Shown: positions 7,789 to 16,177 of the stretch, in pieces
How the letters are laid out: every line of letters begins with the position of its first letter
Numbering within the stretch: position 1 is the stretch's first letter
DNA from: Mycolicibacterium grossiae
GTDB taxonomy: Bacteria > Actinomycetota > Actinomycetes > Mycobacteriales > Mycobacteriaceae
Assembly (NCBI RefSeq): GCF_008329645.1
Contig: NZ_CP043474.1
Span: 4,774,001-4,838,000 of the forward strand
Direction of reading: 5' to 3'
DNA: 64,000 bases
Notes under the pieces: generated by a model
The model's database searches: none
Told to the model about the DNA's origin: nothing
What the model saw: only the letters and a program-made list of their open reading frames with translations
Translations under genes and position numbers: made by a program

Positions 7789-9819
7789 ATGCGCACCCAC
7801 TGTCGGGCCGTCCGCCTCCTCGCCCTGCTGCTCGCGGTGACCGCGGGACTGCTGCTGCCGCCGGCGTCGGCGTGGGCCGATCCCCCGCAGCGGCTCGCCG
7901 ACTACGTCACCGACGACGCCGGCGTCCTCACCCCGGACCAGCTGTCCCGCGTCGAGGGTGCGGTCGAAGGCCTCTACACCCAGCGCCGGGTGCGGCTCTG
8001 GGTGATCTACGTCGACTCGTTCTCTGGGCAGACGGCCGAGGCGTGGGCGCGGAACACGATGCGCGCCAACGACTTCGGCGACCAGGATGCTCTGCTGGCC
8101 GTCGCCACCGGTGACCGGGCGTATGCGCTGCTGGTCGCCAACGCCTCGCTCGGCGGGGTCGACGTGGACACGTTGCGCCGCAACGACGTCGAGCCGGCCC
8201 TGCGCCGCGGTGACTGGGCCGGCGCCGCGGTGGCCGCCGCCGAGGGCCTCGAGCAGCCCACGGGCGGCGGCAGTTCGGGGTGGGCGCTTCCTCTGGTGCT
8301 GCTGGGCGTCATCGCGCTCGCGCTGATCGGGCTGCTCCTCTGGCGGCGCCAGCAGCGCCGCAGGCGCCGCGAGGCCGAGTTCGCCGCGGCCCAGCGGGTC
8401 GACGCGTCCGACCCGGCCGCCCTGGCGGCGGTGCCGCTCGACGCGCTCGACGAGTTGTCCCGCGCCAAGGTCGTCGAGGTCGACAACGCCGTGCGGACCA
8501 GCGAGAACGAACTCGCCCTGGCGATCGAGGAGTTCGGAGAACACGACACCGCGCCGTTCACCGCGGCGGTCAACGGCGCGAAGACCACCCTGACGCAGGC
8601 GTTCAACGTCCGGCAGATCCTCGACGACGCGGTTCCAGAGACCCCGCAGCAGCGCCGCGACCTGCTGACCCGCGTCGTCGTCGCGGCGGCCCGGGCCGAC
8701 GACGAACTCGACGCCCAGCGCGACGCCTTCGCGGCGCTGCGCGACCTGGTGATCACCGCGCCGACCAAGCTGGACGCACTCACCCAGCAGCTGGTGGACC
8801 TCACCGCCCGCACCGAGCCCGCGGAGCGCACGCTGGCCGAGCTGCGCACCCGCTTCGCCGAGTCGGCGCTGGCCTCGGTGCTCGGCAACGTCGACACCGC
8901 CCGGCAGCGACTGTCGTTCGCCGACACCACCATCGACACCGCGCGGTCCCTCGTGGCGCGGCCGGCGGGCAGTCAGAGCGGACTCGTCGACGCGGTGCGC
9001 GCCGCCGAGGCCGCCCTCGGCCAGGCCCGCACCCTGCTCGACGCCGTCGACAGCGCCGCCACCGACATCACCCGCGCCGTCAACGGCCTGCCCGCGGCAA
9101 TCGCCGACCTCCGCCGCGGCATCGAACACGCCGGCGAGCTGCTGGGCCAGGGCGCGGTGCCCCGCGGGGCGGAGCTGACCGCCGCGCGCGCTGCGGCCGA
9201 GGCGGCGCTGGCCGACGCCGAGCGCGACGGCGCGGCTGACCCGCTCGGCGCCTTCACGTCGCTCACCCGGGCCGACGCCGATCTGGATCAGCTGATCGAC
9301 ACCGTCGCAGGCGAACGAGAGGCCGCCGAGCGGCTCAGCCGCGCGTTCGACCAGGCGCTGTTCACCGCCCAGTCCCGGGTGCGGGCGGTCTCGGACTTCA
9401 TCGACACCCGCCGCGGCAGTGTCGGACCGGAGGCCCGGACCCGGCTCGCCGAGGCGGTGCGGCAGCTCGACGCCGCGCAGGCCAAGCGCGCCACCAATCT
9501 GCCGGAGGCCATCGCGCACGCCAACGGCGCGGCGATGCTGGCCGGACAGGCCCAAACCCACGCCAACGCCGACGTGGCCAATGCCCAGCAGGCCTACACC
9601 AACCGCTACGGCGGCGGTGGTGGCGGCAGCAGCGCGGGCGCCGTCCTCGGCGGCATCATCATCGGCAACATCCTGTCCGGGGCGCTGCGCGGCGGCGGTG
9701 GCTTCGGGGGCGGCGGCTTCGGGGGCGGCGGCTTCGGGGGCGGCGGTTTCGGCGGCGGGAGCCCGGGGTCCTTCGGCGGGTCCGGCGGCGGCTTCAGCGG
9801 TGGCGGCGGGCGGTTCTAG
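7789..9819 (+). CDS. TPM-domain membrane protein with Gly/Phe repeat tail (Rv2345-like)
   Basis: A 676-residue exported membrane protein. The start at 7789 is chosen because a signal peptide begins there (MRTHCRAVRLLALLLAV..., cleavage near ASAWA-D); an in-frame ATG at 7750 would add a non-signal stretch. Domains: a TPM domain (about residues 35-160; YVTDDAGVLTPDQLSRVE, WVIYVDSFSG), a transmembrane helix (about 165-185), a basic stop-transfer segment RRQQRRRRR, a long alpha-helical, probably coiled-coil region (about 200-600), and a Gly-rich tail with GGGGF repeats. TPM proteins occur in extracytoplasmic quality control and envelope stress; the exact role here is unknown. Confidence 0.82.
   Translation: MRTHCRAVRLLALLLAVTAGLLLPPASAWADPPQRLADYVTDDAGVLTPDQLSRVEGAVEGLYTQRRVRLWVIYVDSFSGQTAEAWARNTMRANDFGDQDALLAVATGDRAYALLVANASLGGVDVDTLRRNDVEPALRRGDWAGAAVAAAEGLEQPTGGGSSGWALPLVLLGVIALALIGLLLWRRQQRRRRREAEFAAAQRVDASDPAALAAVPLDALDELSRAKVVEVDNAVRTSENELALAIEEFGEHDTAPFTAAVNGAKTTLTQAFNVRQILDDAVPETPQQRRDLLTRVVVAAARADDELDAQRDAFAALRDLVITAPTKLDALTQQLVDLTARTEPAERTLAELRTRFAESALASVLGNVDTARQRLSFADTTIDTARSLVARPAGSQSGLVDAVRAAEAALGQARTLLDAVDSAATDITRAVNGLPAAIADLRRGIEHAGELLGQGAVPRGAELTAARAAAEAALADAERDGAADPLGAFTSLTRADADLDQLIDTVAGEREAAERLSRAFDQALFTAQSRVRAVSDFIDTRRGSVGPEARTRLAEAVRQLDAAQAKRATNLPEAIAHANGAAMLAGQAQTHANADVANAQQAYTNRYGGGGGGSSAGAVLGGIIIGNILSGALRGGGGFGGGGFGGGGFGGGGFGGGSPGSFGGSGGGFSGGGGRF
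9691..9750 (+). repeat. Four 15-bp tandem repeats encoding GGGGF
   Basis: Four in-frame copies of a 15-bp unit (like GGGGGCGGCGGCTTC), at 9691, 9706, 9721 and 9736, near the 3' end of the TPM-domain gene. They encode (GGGGF)4 and continue into a degenerate GGGSPGSFGGSGGG tail. Copy number could vary by slippage. Confidence 0.9.
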
Positions 9820-9832
9820 ACCGCACCCGCCG

Positions 9833-11218
9833 TCAGGCGCCCTTGAGCCGCACGGCCAGGTAGTCGCTGACGGCGTCGATGGCCACGCGCTCCTGGGTCA
9901 TCGCGTCGCGTTCGCGGACCGTCACGGCGTGATCGTCGAGCGAGTCGAAGTCCAGCGTCACGCAGAACGGCGTGCCGATCTCGTCCTGGCGGCGGTAACG
10001 CCGGCCGATGGCACCGGCGTCGTCGAAGTCGACGTTCCAGTTGCGGCGTAGCTCGGTGGCGAGGTCGCGGGCCTTGGGCGACAGGTCGGCGTGGCGCGAC
10101 AGCGGCAGTACCGCGGCCTTGACCGGCGCCAGCCGCGGATCGAGCTTGAGCACCGTGCGCTTGTCGACGCCGCCCTTGGCGTTGGGCGCCTCGTCCTCGG
10201 TGTAGGCGTCCACGAGGAAGGCCATCAGCGAGCGGGTGAGCCCGGCGGCCGGTTCGATGACGTACGGCGTGTACCGCGTCTCGGTCGACTGGTCGTAGTA
10301 GGAGAGGTCGACGCCGGAGTGCTTGGCGTGGGTGGAGAGGTCGTAGTCGGTGCGGTTCGCGACACCCTCGAGTTCGCCCCATGCGCTGCCGGTGAAGCCG
10401 AACTTGTACTCGATGTCCACGGTGCGGTCGCTGTAGTGCGACAGCTTCTCGGCGGGGTGCTCGTAGAGCCGCAGGTTCGCCGGGTCGATGCCGAGGTCGA
10501 CGTACCACTGGAAGCGGGTGTCGATCCAGTACTGGTGCCACTCGGCGGCGGTCGACGGCTCGACGAAGAACTCCATCTCCATCTGCTCGAACTCGCGGGT
10601 GCGAAAGATGAAGTTGCCCGGCGTGATCTCGTTGCGGAAGCTCTTGCCGATCTGGCCGATGCCGAAGGGCGGCTTGCGGCGCGACGTCGTCACCACGTTG
10701 GCGAAGTTGACGAAGATGCCCTGGGCGGTCTCGGGCCGCAGGTAGTGCAGTCCCTCCTCGGTCTCGATCGGGCCGAGGTAGGTCTTGAGCATCATGTTGA
10801 AGTCGCGCGGCTCGGTCCACTGGCCCTTGGTGCCGCACTCCGGGCAGACGATCTCCGACATCGGGACCGCATCCGGATCGTCGAGCTTCTTCTTCTCGGC
10901 GTACGCCTCCTGCATGTGGTCCTGACGCTGACGCTTGTGGCAGTTCAGGCACTCCACCAGCGGGTCGTTGAAGACCGCGACGTGGCCCGAGGCCACCCAC
11001 ACCTCGCGCGGCAGGATGATCGCGCTGTCCAGGCCGACGACGTCGTCGCGGCCGGTCACCATCGAGCGCCACCACTGCCGCTTGATGTTCTCCTTCAGCT
11101 CGACGCCGAGCGGACCGTAGTCCCACGCCGACTTGGTCCCGCCGTAGATCTCCCCGGACTGGTAGACCAGGCCACGGCGTTTCGCCAGGTTCGCGACGGT
11201 GTCGATGATGGAAGCCAC
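9833..11218 (-). CDS. glyS: Glycyl-tRNA synthetase (alpha2 type)
   Basis: A 461-residue class II synthetase that charges tRNA-Gly. The GTG at 11218 (VASIIDTVANLAKRRGLVYQ) gives the family's N-terminus and a length close to M. tuberculosis GlyS. Visible are the zinc-binding cysteines LNCHKRQRQDH and CPECGTKGQW (about residues 85-140), motif 2 (FRNEITPGNFIFRTREFEQ, about 205), motif 3 (EPAAGLTRSLMAFL, about 330) and the C-terminal anticodon-binding domain (about 365-455). It is convergent with the TPM gene (13-bp gap) and divergent from smtB. Confidence 0.96.
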   Translation of the reverse strand: MASIIDTVANLAKRRGLVYQSGEIYGGTKSAWDYGPLGVELKENIKRQWWRSMVTGRDDVVGLDSAIILPREVWVASGHVAVFNDPLVECLNCHKRQRQDHMQEAYAEKKKLDDPDAVPMSEIVCPECGTKGQWTEPRDFNMMLKTYLGPIETEEGLHYLRPETAQGIFVNFANVVTTSRRKPPFGIGQIGKSFRNEITPGNFIFRTREFEQMEMEFFVEPSTAAEWHQYWIDTRFQWYVDLGIDPANLRLYEHPAEKLSHYSDRTVDIEYKFGFTGSAWGELEGVANRTDYDLSTHAKHSGVDLSYYDQSTETRYTPYVIEPAAGLTRSLMAFLVDAYTEDEAPNAKGGVDKRTVLKLDPRLAPVKAAVLPLSRHADLSPKARDLATELRRNWNVDFDDAGAIGRRYRRQDEIGTPFCVTLDFDSLDDHAVTVRERDAMTQERVAIDAVSDYLAVRLKGA

Positions 11219-11268
11219 GGGGTGACAGCCTAGTCGGCGGCCACAGGCGTCCCTCACGCCCGGCGGCG

Positions 11269-11296
11269 TTGACATGCACGACCGTGCATGTATCCT
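11269..11296 (+). promoter_or_regulatory. smtB-zur promoter with palindromic operator in the spacer
   Basis: A -35 TTGACA (11269-11274) and -10 TATCCT (11291-11296) are 16 bp apart. A perfect palindrome ACATGCACGACCGTGCATGT (11272-11291; 9-bp arms, 2-nt centre) fills the space between them, the expected place for an ArsR/SmtB repressor operator. The ATG of smtB begins 10 nt after the -10, so the mRNA has almost no leader. Confidence 0.75.
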
Positions 11297-11305
11297 CGAC
11301 GGATA

Positions 11306-11680
11306 ATGAAAACGATTTCCAGTTCGACGGACAGCGGCACCGGTGCGCACGACCACCACGGCCATGACGGCCCGCCACCGGTCGACCTGCCGCCGCGGGA
11401 GGTCCTCGACGCCGCAGGCGAACTGCTGCGCGCCCTCGCCGCGCCGATCCGCATCGCGATCGTGCTGCAGCTGCGCGAGTCCTCGCGCTGCGTGCACGAA
11501 CTGGTCGACGCCCTGGAGGTGCCGCAGCCGCTGGTGAGCCAGCACCTGCGCATCCTCAAGTCGGCGGGCGTCGTGGCCGGCGAACGGTCCGGGCGCGAGG
11601 TGCACTACCGGCTGGTGGACCACCACCTGTGCGACATCGTGCTCGCCGCGGTCGACCACGCCGCCGAGGAGCGGTCGTGA
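11306..11680 (+). CDS. smtB: ArsR/SmtB-family zinc-sensing repressor
   Basis: A 124-residue winged-helix repressor of the SmtB type, corresponding to Rv2358. The His-rich N-terminus (HDHHGHDG) precedes the winged helix-turn-helix (about residues 35-100; SSRCVHELVDALEVPQPLVSQHLRIL). The alpha5 zinc site is intact: DHH, then ten residues, then HAAE, fitting DxHx10HxxE. Zinc binding should release it from the palindrome in its own promoter. It overlaps the next gene zur by 4 nt (GTGA), so the two are translationally coupled, as in other mycobacteria where SmtB controls zur. Confidence 0.9.
   Translation: MKTISSSTDSGTGAHDHHGHDGPPPVDLPPREVLDAAGELLRALAAPIRIAIVLQLRESSRCVHELVDALEVPQPLVSQHLRILKSAGVVAGERSGREVHYRLVDHHLCDIVLAAVDHAAEERS
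11307..11321 (+). promoter_or_regulatory. Zur/Fur-box-like sequence over the smtB start codon
   Basis: TGAAAACGATTTCCA (11307-11321) resembles the mycobacterial Zur box (TGAAAATCATTTTCA) at 12 of 15 positions by hand count. It overlaps the smtB ATG and the likely transcription start, so Zur binding there could repress the operon. It may also be partly a coincidence of codons for MKTISS. Confidence 0.4.
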
Positions 11681-12078
11681 CCGGCGTGGCGGTGCGCGCC
11701 ACCAAGCAGCGGGCCGCGATCGCCGCGCTGTTGGAGAGCGTCGACGAATTCCGTTCTGCGCAGGAACTGCACGACGAACTGCGCCGCCGCGGCGAGGGCA
11801 TCGGGCTGACCACCGTCTACCGGACGCTGCAGACGATGGCCGCCTCGGGCCAGGTCGACACGCTGCGGACGGACACCGGCGAGTCGGTGTACCGGCGCTG
11901 CTCGGCGCACCACCACCATCACCTGGTCTGCCGCGACTGCGGCACCACCGTGGAGGTCCGTGGCGGCGCCGCCGAGAAGTGGGCGGCCAGCGTCGCCCGC
12001 GAGCACGGCTTCACCGACGTCACGCACACCATGGAGATCTTCGGCCGCTGCGCGTCGTGCGGACCCGAGGTCAGCTGA
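11677..12078 (+). CDS. zur: Zinc uptake regulator Zur (FurB)
   Basis: A 133-residue Fur-family repressor that shuts off zinc uptake genes when zinc is plentiful. The N-terminal winged helix has RATKQRAAIAALLES and TTVYRTLQTMAASGQV (residues about 8-65). The C-terminal dimerisation domain carries CSAHHHHHLVCRDCG (about 80-95) and CASCG near the end, the two CxxC pairs of the structural zinc site. The GTG start overlaps the smtB stop (GTGA). The 3' end overlaps the convergent Nudix gene by 8 bp. Confidence 0.93.
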   Translation: MTGVAVRATKQRAAIAALLESVDEFRSAQELHDELRRRGEGIGLTTVYRTLQTMAASGQVDTLRTDTGESVYRRCSAHHHHHLVCRDCGTTVEVRGGAAEKWAASVAREHGFTDVTHTMEIFGRCASCGPEVS

Positions 12079-12454
12079 GCAACGCAAGCACCGCGTCGCG
12101 CGTCAGCGGTGCCAGCTCGACGGCGTCGGGGCGGTGCGGATCCAGCCACGTCAGCTCCGCGATCTCGGCGGCCGCCCGCGGCGGTCCGTCGAGCGTCACG
12201 GCGAACAGTTCGGCCGCCACGGTGTGACCCGGCTCGTTGGCCGCCGCGGCGGTGTGCCTGCCCAGCGGACGGACCGTCGCGATGCCCACGCCGAGTTCCT
12301 CGCGGACCTCGCGGCGGAGCGCGGCCACCGCGTCCTCCCCTGTCTCGAACTTGCCGCCGGGCTGCATGAACGCCGACGTGCCGCGCTTGCGGACCACCAG
12401 CAGTCGACCGTGCTCGTCGACGACCACGGCCGCGACCACGTGGATCACCGTCAC
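12071..12454 (-). CDS. Nudix hydrolase (MutT-like)
   Basis: A 127-residue Nudix enzyme. The Nudix box is complete: GGKFETGEDAVAALRREVREELGV (about residues 32-55; GX5EX7REUXEEXGU with the metal-binding REVREE). The family hydrolyses nucleoside diphosphates linked to another moiety; the substrate here is unknown, a nucleotide-pool cleansing role is possible. The GTG start at 12454 overlaps the stop of the upstream gene (GTGA), so it is coupled to the Rv2360c-like gene and uppS. Confidence 0.85.
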   Translation of the reverse strand: MTVIHVVAAVVVDEHGRLLVVRKRGTSAFMQPGGKFETGEDAVAALRREVREELGVGIATVRPLGRHTAAAANEPGHTVAAELFAVTLDGPPRAAAEIAELTWLDPHRPDAVELAPLTRDAVLALLS

Positions 12455-12918
12455 CGGGCGAGGCTGCGGCGGACGTCCACCCCGCCGGAGAGCACCAGCA
12501 GCAGCAGCGTCGCGAGGGCATCGTCGGAGAGCCCCGCCGCGGGAAAGTTGTAGCGCAGCAGCACGTCCGCCACCTTCTTCGCGCTCGACCGGCGGGTGGT
12601 CGAGGTCTTCGCGGCGCCGTTGGCCGGTGTCTCGACGAGCTTCTCCACCAGCACCACCGCGCCCAGCATCGTGCGGCCCGCGTGCTCGGCGACCCGCTCG
12701 CGCGTCGCGTTGGTCAACGGCAGATCCCACGCCAGCGGTTGGGTGAGCGACACCATCTCCAGCCCGTCGGCGATCGTGACGACGCGCAGCGACGCCACGG
12801 TGCCCTCGTGCCCGACGGTCACCGACTCGGCGTCGGACTCGAGGACGGTGATCATGTCCCCGAGCCCGGTCGAGAGCCGGGCCAGCAGCGGCGAGCCGGC
12901 ATCACCGGAGGCGGACAC
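12451..12918 (-). CDS. Conserved protein of unknown function (Rv2360c-like)
   Basis: A 155-residue soluble, probably cytoplasmic protein with no signal peptide. The first part is beta-rich (MITVLESDAESVTVGHEGTVASLRVVTIADGLEMVSLTQPLAWDLP) and the rest helical (RVAEHAGRTMLGAVVLVEKL). A Ser/Thr/Lys-rich linker (SSTTRRSSAKK-like) precedes a last helix LSDDALATLLLLVLSGG. The GTG at 12918 lies 2 nt after the uppS stop. Position matches Rv2360c. I do not recognise a catalytic motif. Confidence 0.75.
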   Translation of the reverse strand: MSASGDAGSPLLARLSTGLGDMITVLESDAESVTVGHEGTVASLRVVTIADGLEMVSLTQPLAWDLPLTNATRERVAEHAGRTMLGAVVLVEKLVETPANGAAKTSTTRRSSAKKVADVLLRYNFPAAGLSDDALATLLLLVLSGGVDVRRSLAR

Positions 12919-12920
12919 GG

Positions 12921-13811
12921 TCAGGCCCGCCCGAAGCGGCGGTTGCGGTGCACGTACTCCTCGCACGCCGCCCACAGGTCGCGGCGGTCGTAGTCCGGCC
13001 ACAGCTTCTCCTGGAACACGTACTCCGCGTAGGCGGCCTGCCACAGCATGAAGTTGCTGGCCCGCTGCTCTCCCGAGGTGCGGATGAACAGGTCGACGTC
13101 GGGGATGTCGGCGCGGTGCAGGTGCTTGGCGAACGACGCCTCGCTGATGCGGCCCGGGTTGATCCGGCCCTCCGCCGCCTCCTGCGCCAATTGGCGTGTC
13201 GCCTCGATGATCTCGGTGCGACCACCGTAGTTCACGCAGTAGTTGATGGTGATGACGTCGTTGCCGACCGTCATCTCCTCGGCGATGTCGAACTCCTTGA
13301 TGACGCTGCGCCACATCCGCGGCCGCGACCCCACCCAGCGCATCCGCACGCCCATCGCGTTGAGGTTCTCCCGGCGGCGGCGCACCACCTCGCGGTTGAA
13401 GCCCATCAGGAAGCGCACCTCCTCGGTGCTGCGCTTCCAGTTCTCGGTGGAGAACGCGTACACGGTCAGGTGCTTGACGCCGATTTCGATGGCACCGCAG
13501 GTGATGTCGATGAGGACGGCCTCGCCCATCTTGTGCCCCTCGGTGCGGCTCAGCCCGCGCTGGGTGGCCCACCGGCCGTTGCCGTCCATCACCACCGCGA
13601 CGTGCTGGGGCACCTGCTCGGCCGGGATGAGCGGTGCGGACGCCTTCGACGGATGCTGCGGCGGTCGGGAGAACCGGCCGTTCGTGCGGGCGGGCAACTC
13701 CGGGAACACGACCGGCCAGGTCGACTTGTCCGGGAACGTCGGATAGTCCTCAGGCGCTGGAGGCAGTTGGGGGTAGTGCTCCTTCACCCGTTTGCTTGCC
13801 ATGCGCCTCAT
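12921..13811 (-). CDS. uppS: Decaprenyl diphosphate synthase (cis-prenyltransferase)
   Basis: A 296-residue cis-prenyltransferase, the enzyme making the polyprenyl phosphate carrier for mycobacterial cell-wall synthesis. The catalytic signature VVMDGNGRWATQRGL (about residues 73-87) with the essential Asp, the FSTENWKRS segment (about 120) and the C-terminal DLFIRTSGEQRASNFMLWQ and WPDYDRRDLW motifs are all present. The first 70 residues are a Pro-rich extension (FPELP, PPQHPSKA) as in the M. tuberculosis enzyme of equal length. Starts at 13811 and 13802 are both possible. The 5' end overlaps recO by up to 62 bp, implying coupling. Confidence 0.95.
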   Translation of the reverse strand: MRRMASKRVKEHYPQLPPAPEDYPTFPDKSTWPVVFPELPARTNGRFSRPPQHPSKASAPLIPAEQVPQHVAVVMDGNGRWATQRGLSRTEGHKMGEAVLIDITCGAIEIGVKHLTVYAFSTENWKRSTEEVRFLMGFNREVVRRRRENLNAMGVRMRWVGSRPRMWRSVIKEFDIAEEMTVGNDVITINYCVNYGGRTEIIEATRQLAQEAAEGRINPGRISEASFAKHLHRADIPDVDLFIRTSGEQRASNFMLWQAAYAEYVFQEKLWPDYDRRDLWAACEEYVHRNRRFGRA

Positions 13812-14604
13812 CCTGCCCGACCGACGCGGCCGTCAGTTGCCCGACCGTCGTGGCCACCGCGGGGTCGACCCGGTAGACCCGTTCGACCAGCGGCAACGTC
13901 CGCATCTGGCGTTCCAGGTGCCACTGCAGGTGGGCGGCGACCAGACCGCTGGCCTGGCTGCGGTGCGCACCGGTCGACGCCTCGGCGGCCTCCCAGTCGC
14001 CGTCGTGCAGCGCGCTCATCAGCTCGACGACCGCCTGCGGCGGCGTCACCGATCCCGACGGGCGGCAGTGCACGCAGACGCTGCCCCCCGCGGCGACGTG
14101 GAACGCGCGGTGCGGTCCAGGAGTGGCGCACCGGGCGCACTCGACGAGCGCCGGTGCCCAGCCCGCGATCGACATGGCCCGCAGCAGGTAGGCGTCGAGC
14201 ACCAGTTCGCGTGACCGGGCGCCGTCCGCGACCGCCCGCAGCGCCGCCACGGTCAGCCGGTGCAGCGCGGGCGCCGGAGCCCGCTCCTCACCGGCGATGC
14301 GCTCGGCGGTCTCCAGGATGGCGCAGCCGGAGGTGTACCGGCCGTAGTCGCTGACGATGTCGCTCGCGAACGCGTCGATCGCCTGCACCTGGGTGACGAT
14401 GTCGAGGTTGCGACCGGGATGGAGCTGCACGTCGATGTGCGCGAACGGCTCCAGCCGGGAGCCGAACTTGCTGCGGGTGCGCCGGACGCCCTTGGCCACG
14501 GCGCGCACCAGCCCGTGGTCGCGGGTCAGCAGCGTGACGATGCGGTCGGCCTCGCCGAGCTTGTGCTGACGCAGCACGACGGCTCGATCCCGGTACAACC
14601 GCAC
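13750..14604 (-). CDS. recO: DNA repair protein RecO
   Basis: A 284-residue protein that anneals ssDNA and loads RecA with RecR. The N-terminal OB fold is seen in YRDRAVVLRQHKLGEADRIVTLLTRDHGLVRAVAKGVRR. The helical domain carries a C4 zinc site (CARCATPGP...CVHCRP, about residues 155-185). The GTG at 14604 is the conserved start (VRLYRDRAV). The last 20 codons overlap the uppS start, so recO, uppS and the two genes after it form an operon. Confidence 0.94.
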   Translation of the reverse strand: MRLYRDRAVVLRQHKLGEADRIVTLLTRDHGLVRAVAKGVRRTRSKFGSRLEPFAHIDVQLHPGRNLDIVTQVQAIDAFASDIVSDYGRYTSGCAILETAERIAGEERAPAPALHRLTVAALRAVADGARSRELVLDAYLLRAMSIAGWAPALVECARCATPGPHRAFHVAAGGSVCVHCRPSGSVTPPQAVVELMSALHDGDWEAAEASTGAHRSQASGLVAAHLQWHLERQMRTLPLVERVYRVDPAVATTVGQLTAASVGQDEAHGKQTGEGALPPTASSA

Positions 14605-14682
14605 TGGCCCAGTCTCCCATCCGCCACCGACGAGGTCGGCTCGACATGCCCGCGACCCCCGCCCGATATTCTCGCCAGTGAC

Positions 14683-16125
14683 ATGGCTCAAACCTCGGCA
14701 CGCTCCACCTCGCACCGCTTCCCCACCCTGACGCAGCAACTCTTCGGCCTGGCCAGCGGCCAGACCACCTCCGAGACCCTCGTCCGGCGTTCGCTGGACG
14801 CCATCGAGGCGAGCCAGCCGACGCTCAACGCCTTCCGCGTCGTCCTGCGGGAACGGGCCATCGCCGACGCCCGGGCGGCCGACCGCACCCGCGCCTCGGG
14901 GCGCTACCTGCCGTTGCTGGGAATCCCGATCGCGGTCAAGGACGACGTCGACGTCGCGGGCGTGCCGACCCGCTTCGGCACCGCAGGCGACCCGCTGCCG
15001 GCCACCGCCGACAGCGAGGTGGTGCGCCGGCTGCGCGCGGCCGGCGCCGTCATCGTCGGCAAGACCAACACCTGCGAACTGGGGCAGTGGCCGTTCACCA
15101 GCGGGCCCGGCTTCGGCCACACCCGCAACCCCTGGTCGGCCGAGCACTCCCCCGGCGGGTCGTCCGGCGGCAGCGCCGCAGCGGTCGCCGCCGGGCTCGT
15201 CACCGCGGCGATCGGCTCCGATGGCGCTGGCAGCGTCCGCATCCCCGCCGCGTGGACGCACCTCGTCGGCATCAAGCCGCAGCGCGGCCGCATCTCGACG
15301 TGGCCGCTGCCCGAGGCGTTCAACGGCATCACCGTCAACGGCGTGCTCGCCCGAACCGTCACCGACGCCGCCCTGGTGCTCGACGCGGCGTCGGGCAACG
15401 TCGACGGCGACCTGCACCGGCCGCCGCCCATCCGGGCGACCGAGTACGTCGCGCACGCGCCGGGCCCGGTGACCGTCGCGCTGTCCACCGCGTTCCCCTT
15501 CACGCTGTTCCGTGCGACGTTGCACCCCGAGATCCGGGCGGCGATGCAGGTGATCGCCGGTCAGCTGGAGGAACTCGGGCACACCGTGCGCCGCGCCGAT
15601 CCCGACTACGGCGTCCGGATGTCGTGGGACTTCCTGTCCCGGTCCACGTCCGGCCTGCTCGACTGGGCCGACCGGCTCGGCCCCCTGGTCGACTGGGAAA
15701 AGCGCACCACGAGCAATATGCGCACCGGCCGCCTGCTCAGCGAGCAGGTGCTGCGCAAGGCCCGCGCCCGGGAGGCCGCCACGCAGCGGCGCATCGGCTG
15801 GATCTTCAACCTCGCCGACGTGGTGCTGGCGCCCACGACGGCCCTGCCGCCGCCGCGCGTGCACGACTACGACGGTCGCGGCGGTCTGGCCACCGACCGC
15901 GCGATGATCCGCGAATGCCCCGTGACCTGGCCGTGGAACGTCCTCGGCTGGCCGTCGATCAACATCCCGGCGGGGTTCACCTCCGACGGTCTGCCGATCG
16001 GGGTGCAGCTGATGGGCCCGGCCAACAGCGAGCCGCTGCTCATCTCCCTGGCCGCCGAACTCGAGGTGGTCGGCAACTGGGCCCGCCGCCAACCCGACCC
16101 GTGGTGGACCCGCGACGAGGCGTAG
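14683..16125 (+). CDS. amiA2: Amidase (amidase-signature family, AmiA2-like)
   Basis: A 480-residue amidase-signature enzyme that hydrolyses a carboxamide to acid and ammonia. The Ser-cisSer-Lys triad is visible: Lys in IPIAVKDDVDVAG (about residue 86), and the glycine/serine-rich signature GGSSGGSAAAVAAGLVTAAIGSDGAGSVRIPA (about 155-190) with both serines. The C-terminus NIPAGFTSDGLPIGVQLMGP is typical. It matches amiA2 (Rv2363) by position, divergent from recO. The natural substrate is unknown. Confidence 0.9.
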   Translation: MAQTSARSTSHRFPTLTQQLFGLASGQTTSETLVRRSLDAIEASQPTLNAFRVVLRERAIADARAADRTRASGRYLPLLGIPIAVKDDVDVAGVPTRFGTAGDPLPATADSEVVRRLRAAGAVIVGKTNTCELGQWPFTSGPGFGHTRNPWSAEHSPGGSSGGSAAAVAAGLVTAAIGSDGAGSVRIPAAWTHLVGIKPQRGRISTWPLPEAFNGITVNGVLARTVTDAALVLDAASGNVDGDLHRPPPIRATEYVAHAPGPVTVALSTAFPFTLFRATLHPEIRAAMQVIAGQLEELGHTVRRADPDYGVRMSWDFLSRSTSGLLDWADRLGPLVDWEKRTTSNMRTGRLLSEQVLRKARAREAATQRRIGWIFNLADVVLAPTTALPPPRVHDYDGRGGLATDRAMIRECPVTWPWNVLGWPSINIPAGFTSDGLPIGVQLMGPANSEPLLISLAAELEVVGNWARRQPDPWWTRDEA

Positions 16126-16177
16126 CCCCTCGGACGCACCCGTCGTCCGGCGCCGCCGCGGCGTAGGGTGCCGCTGC

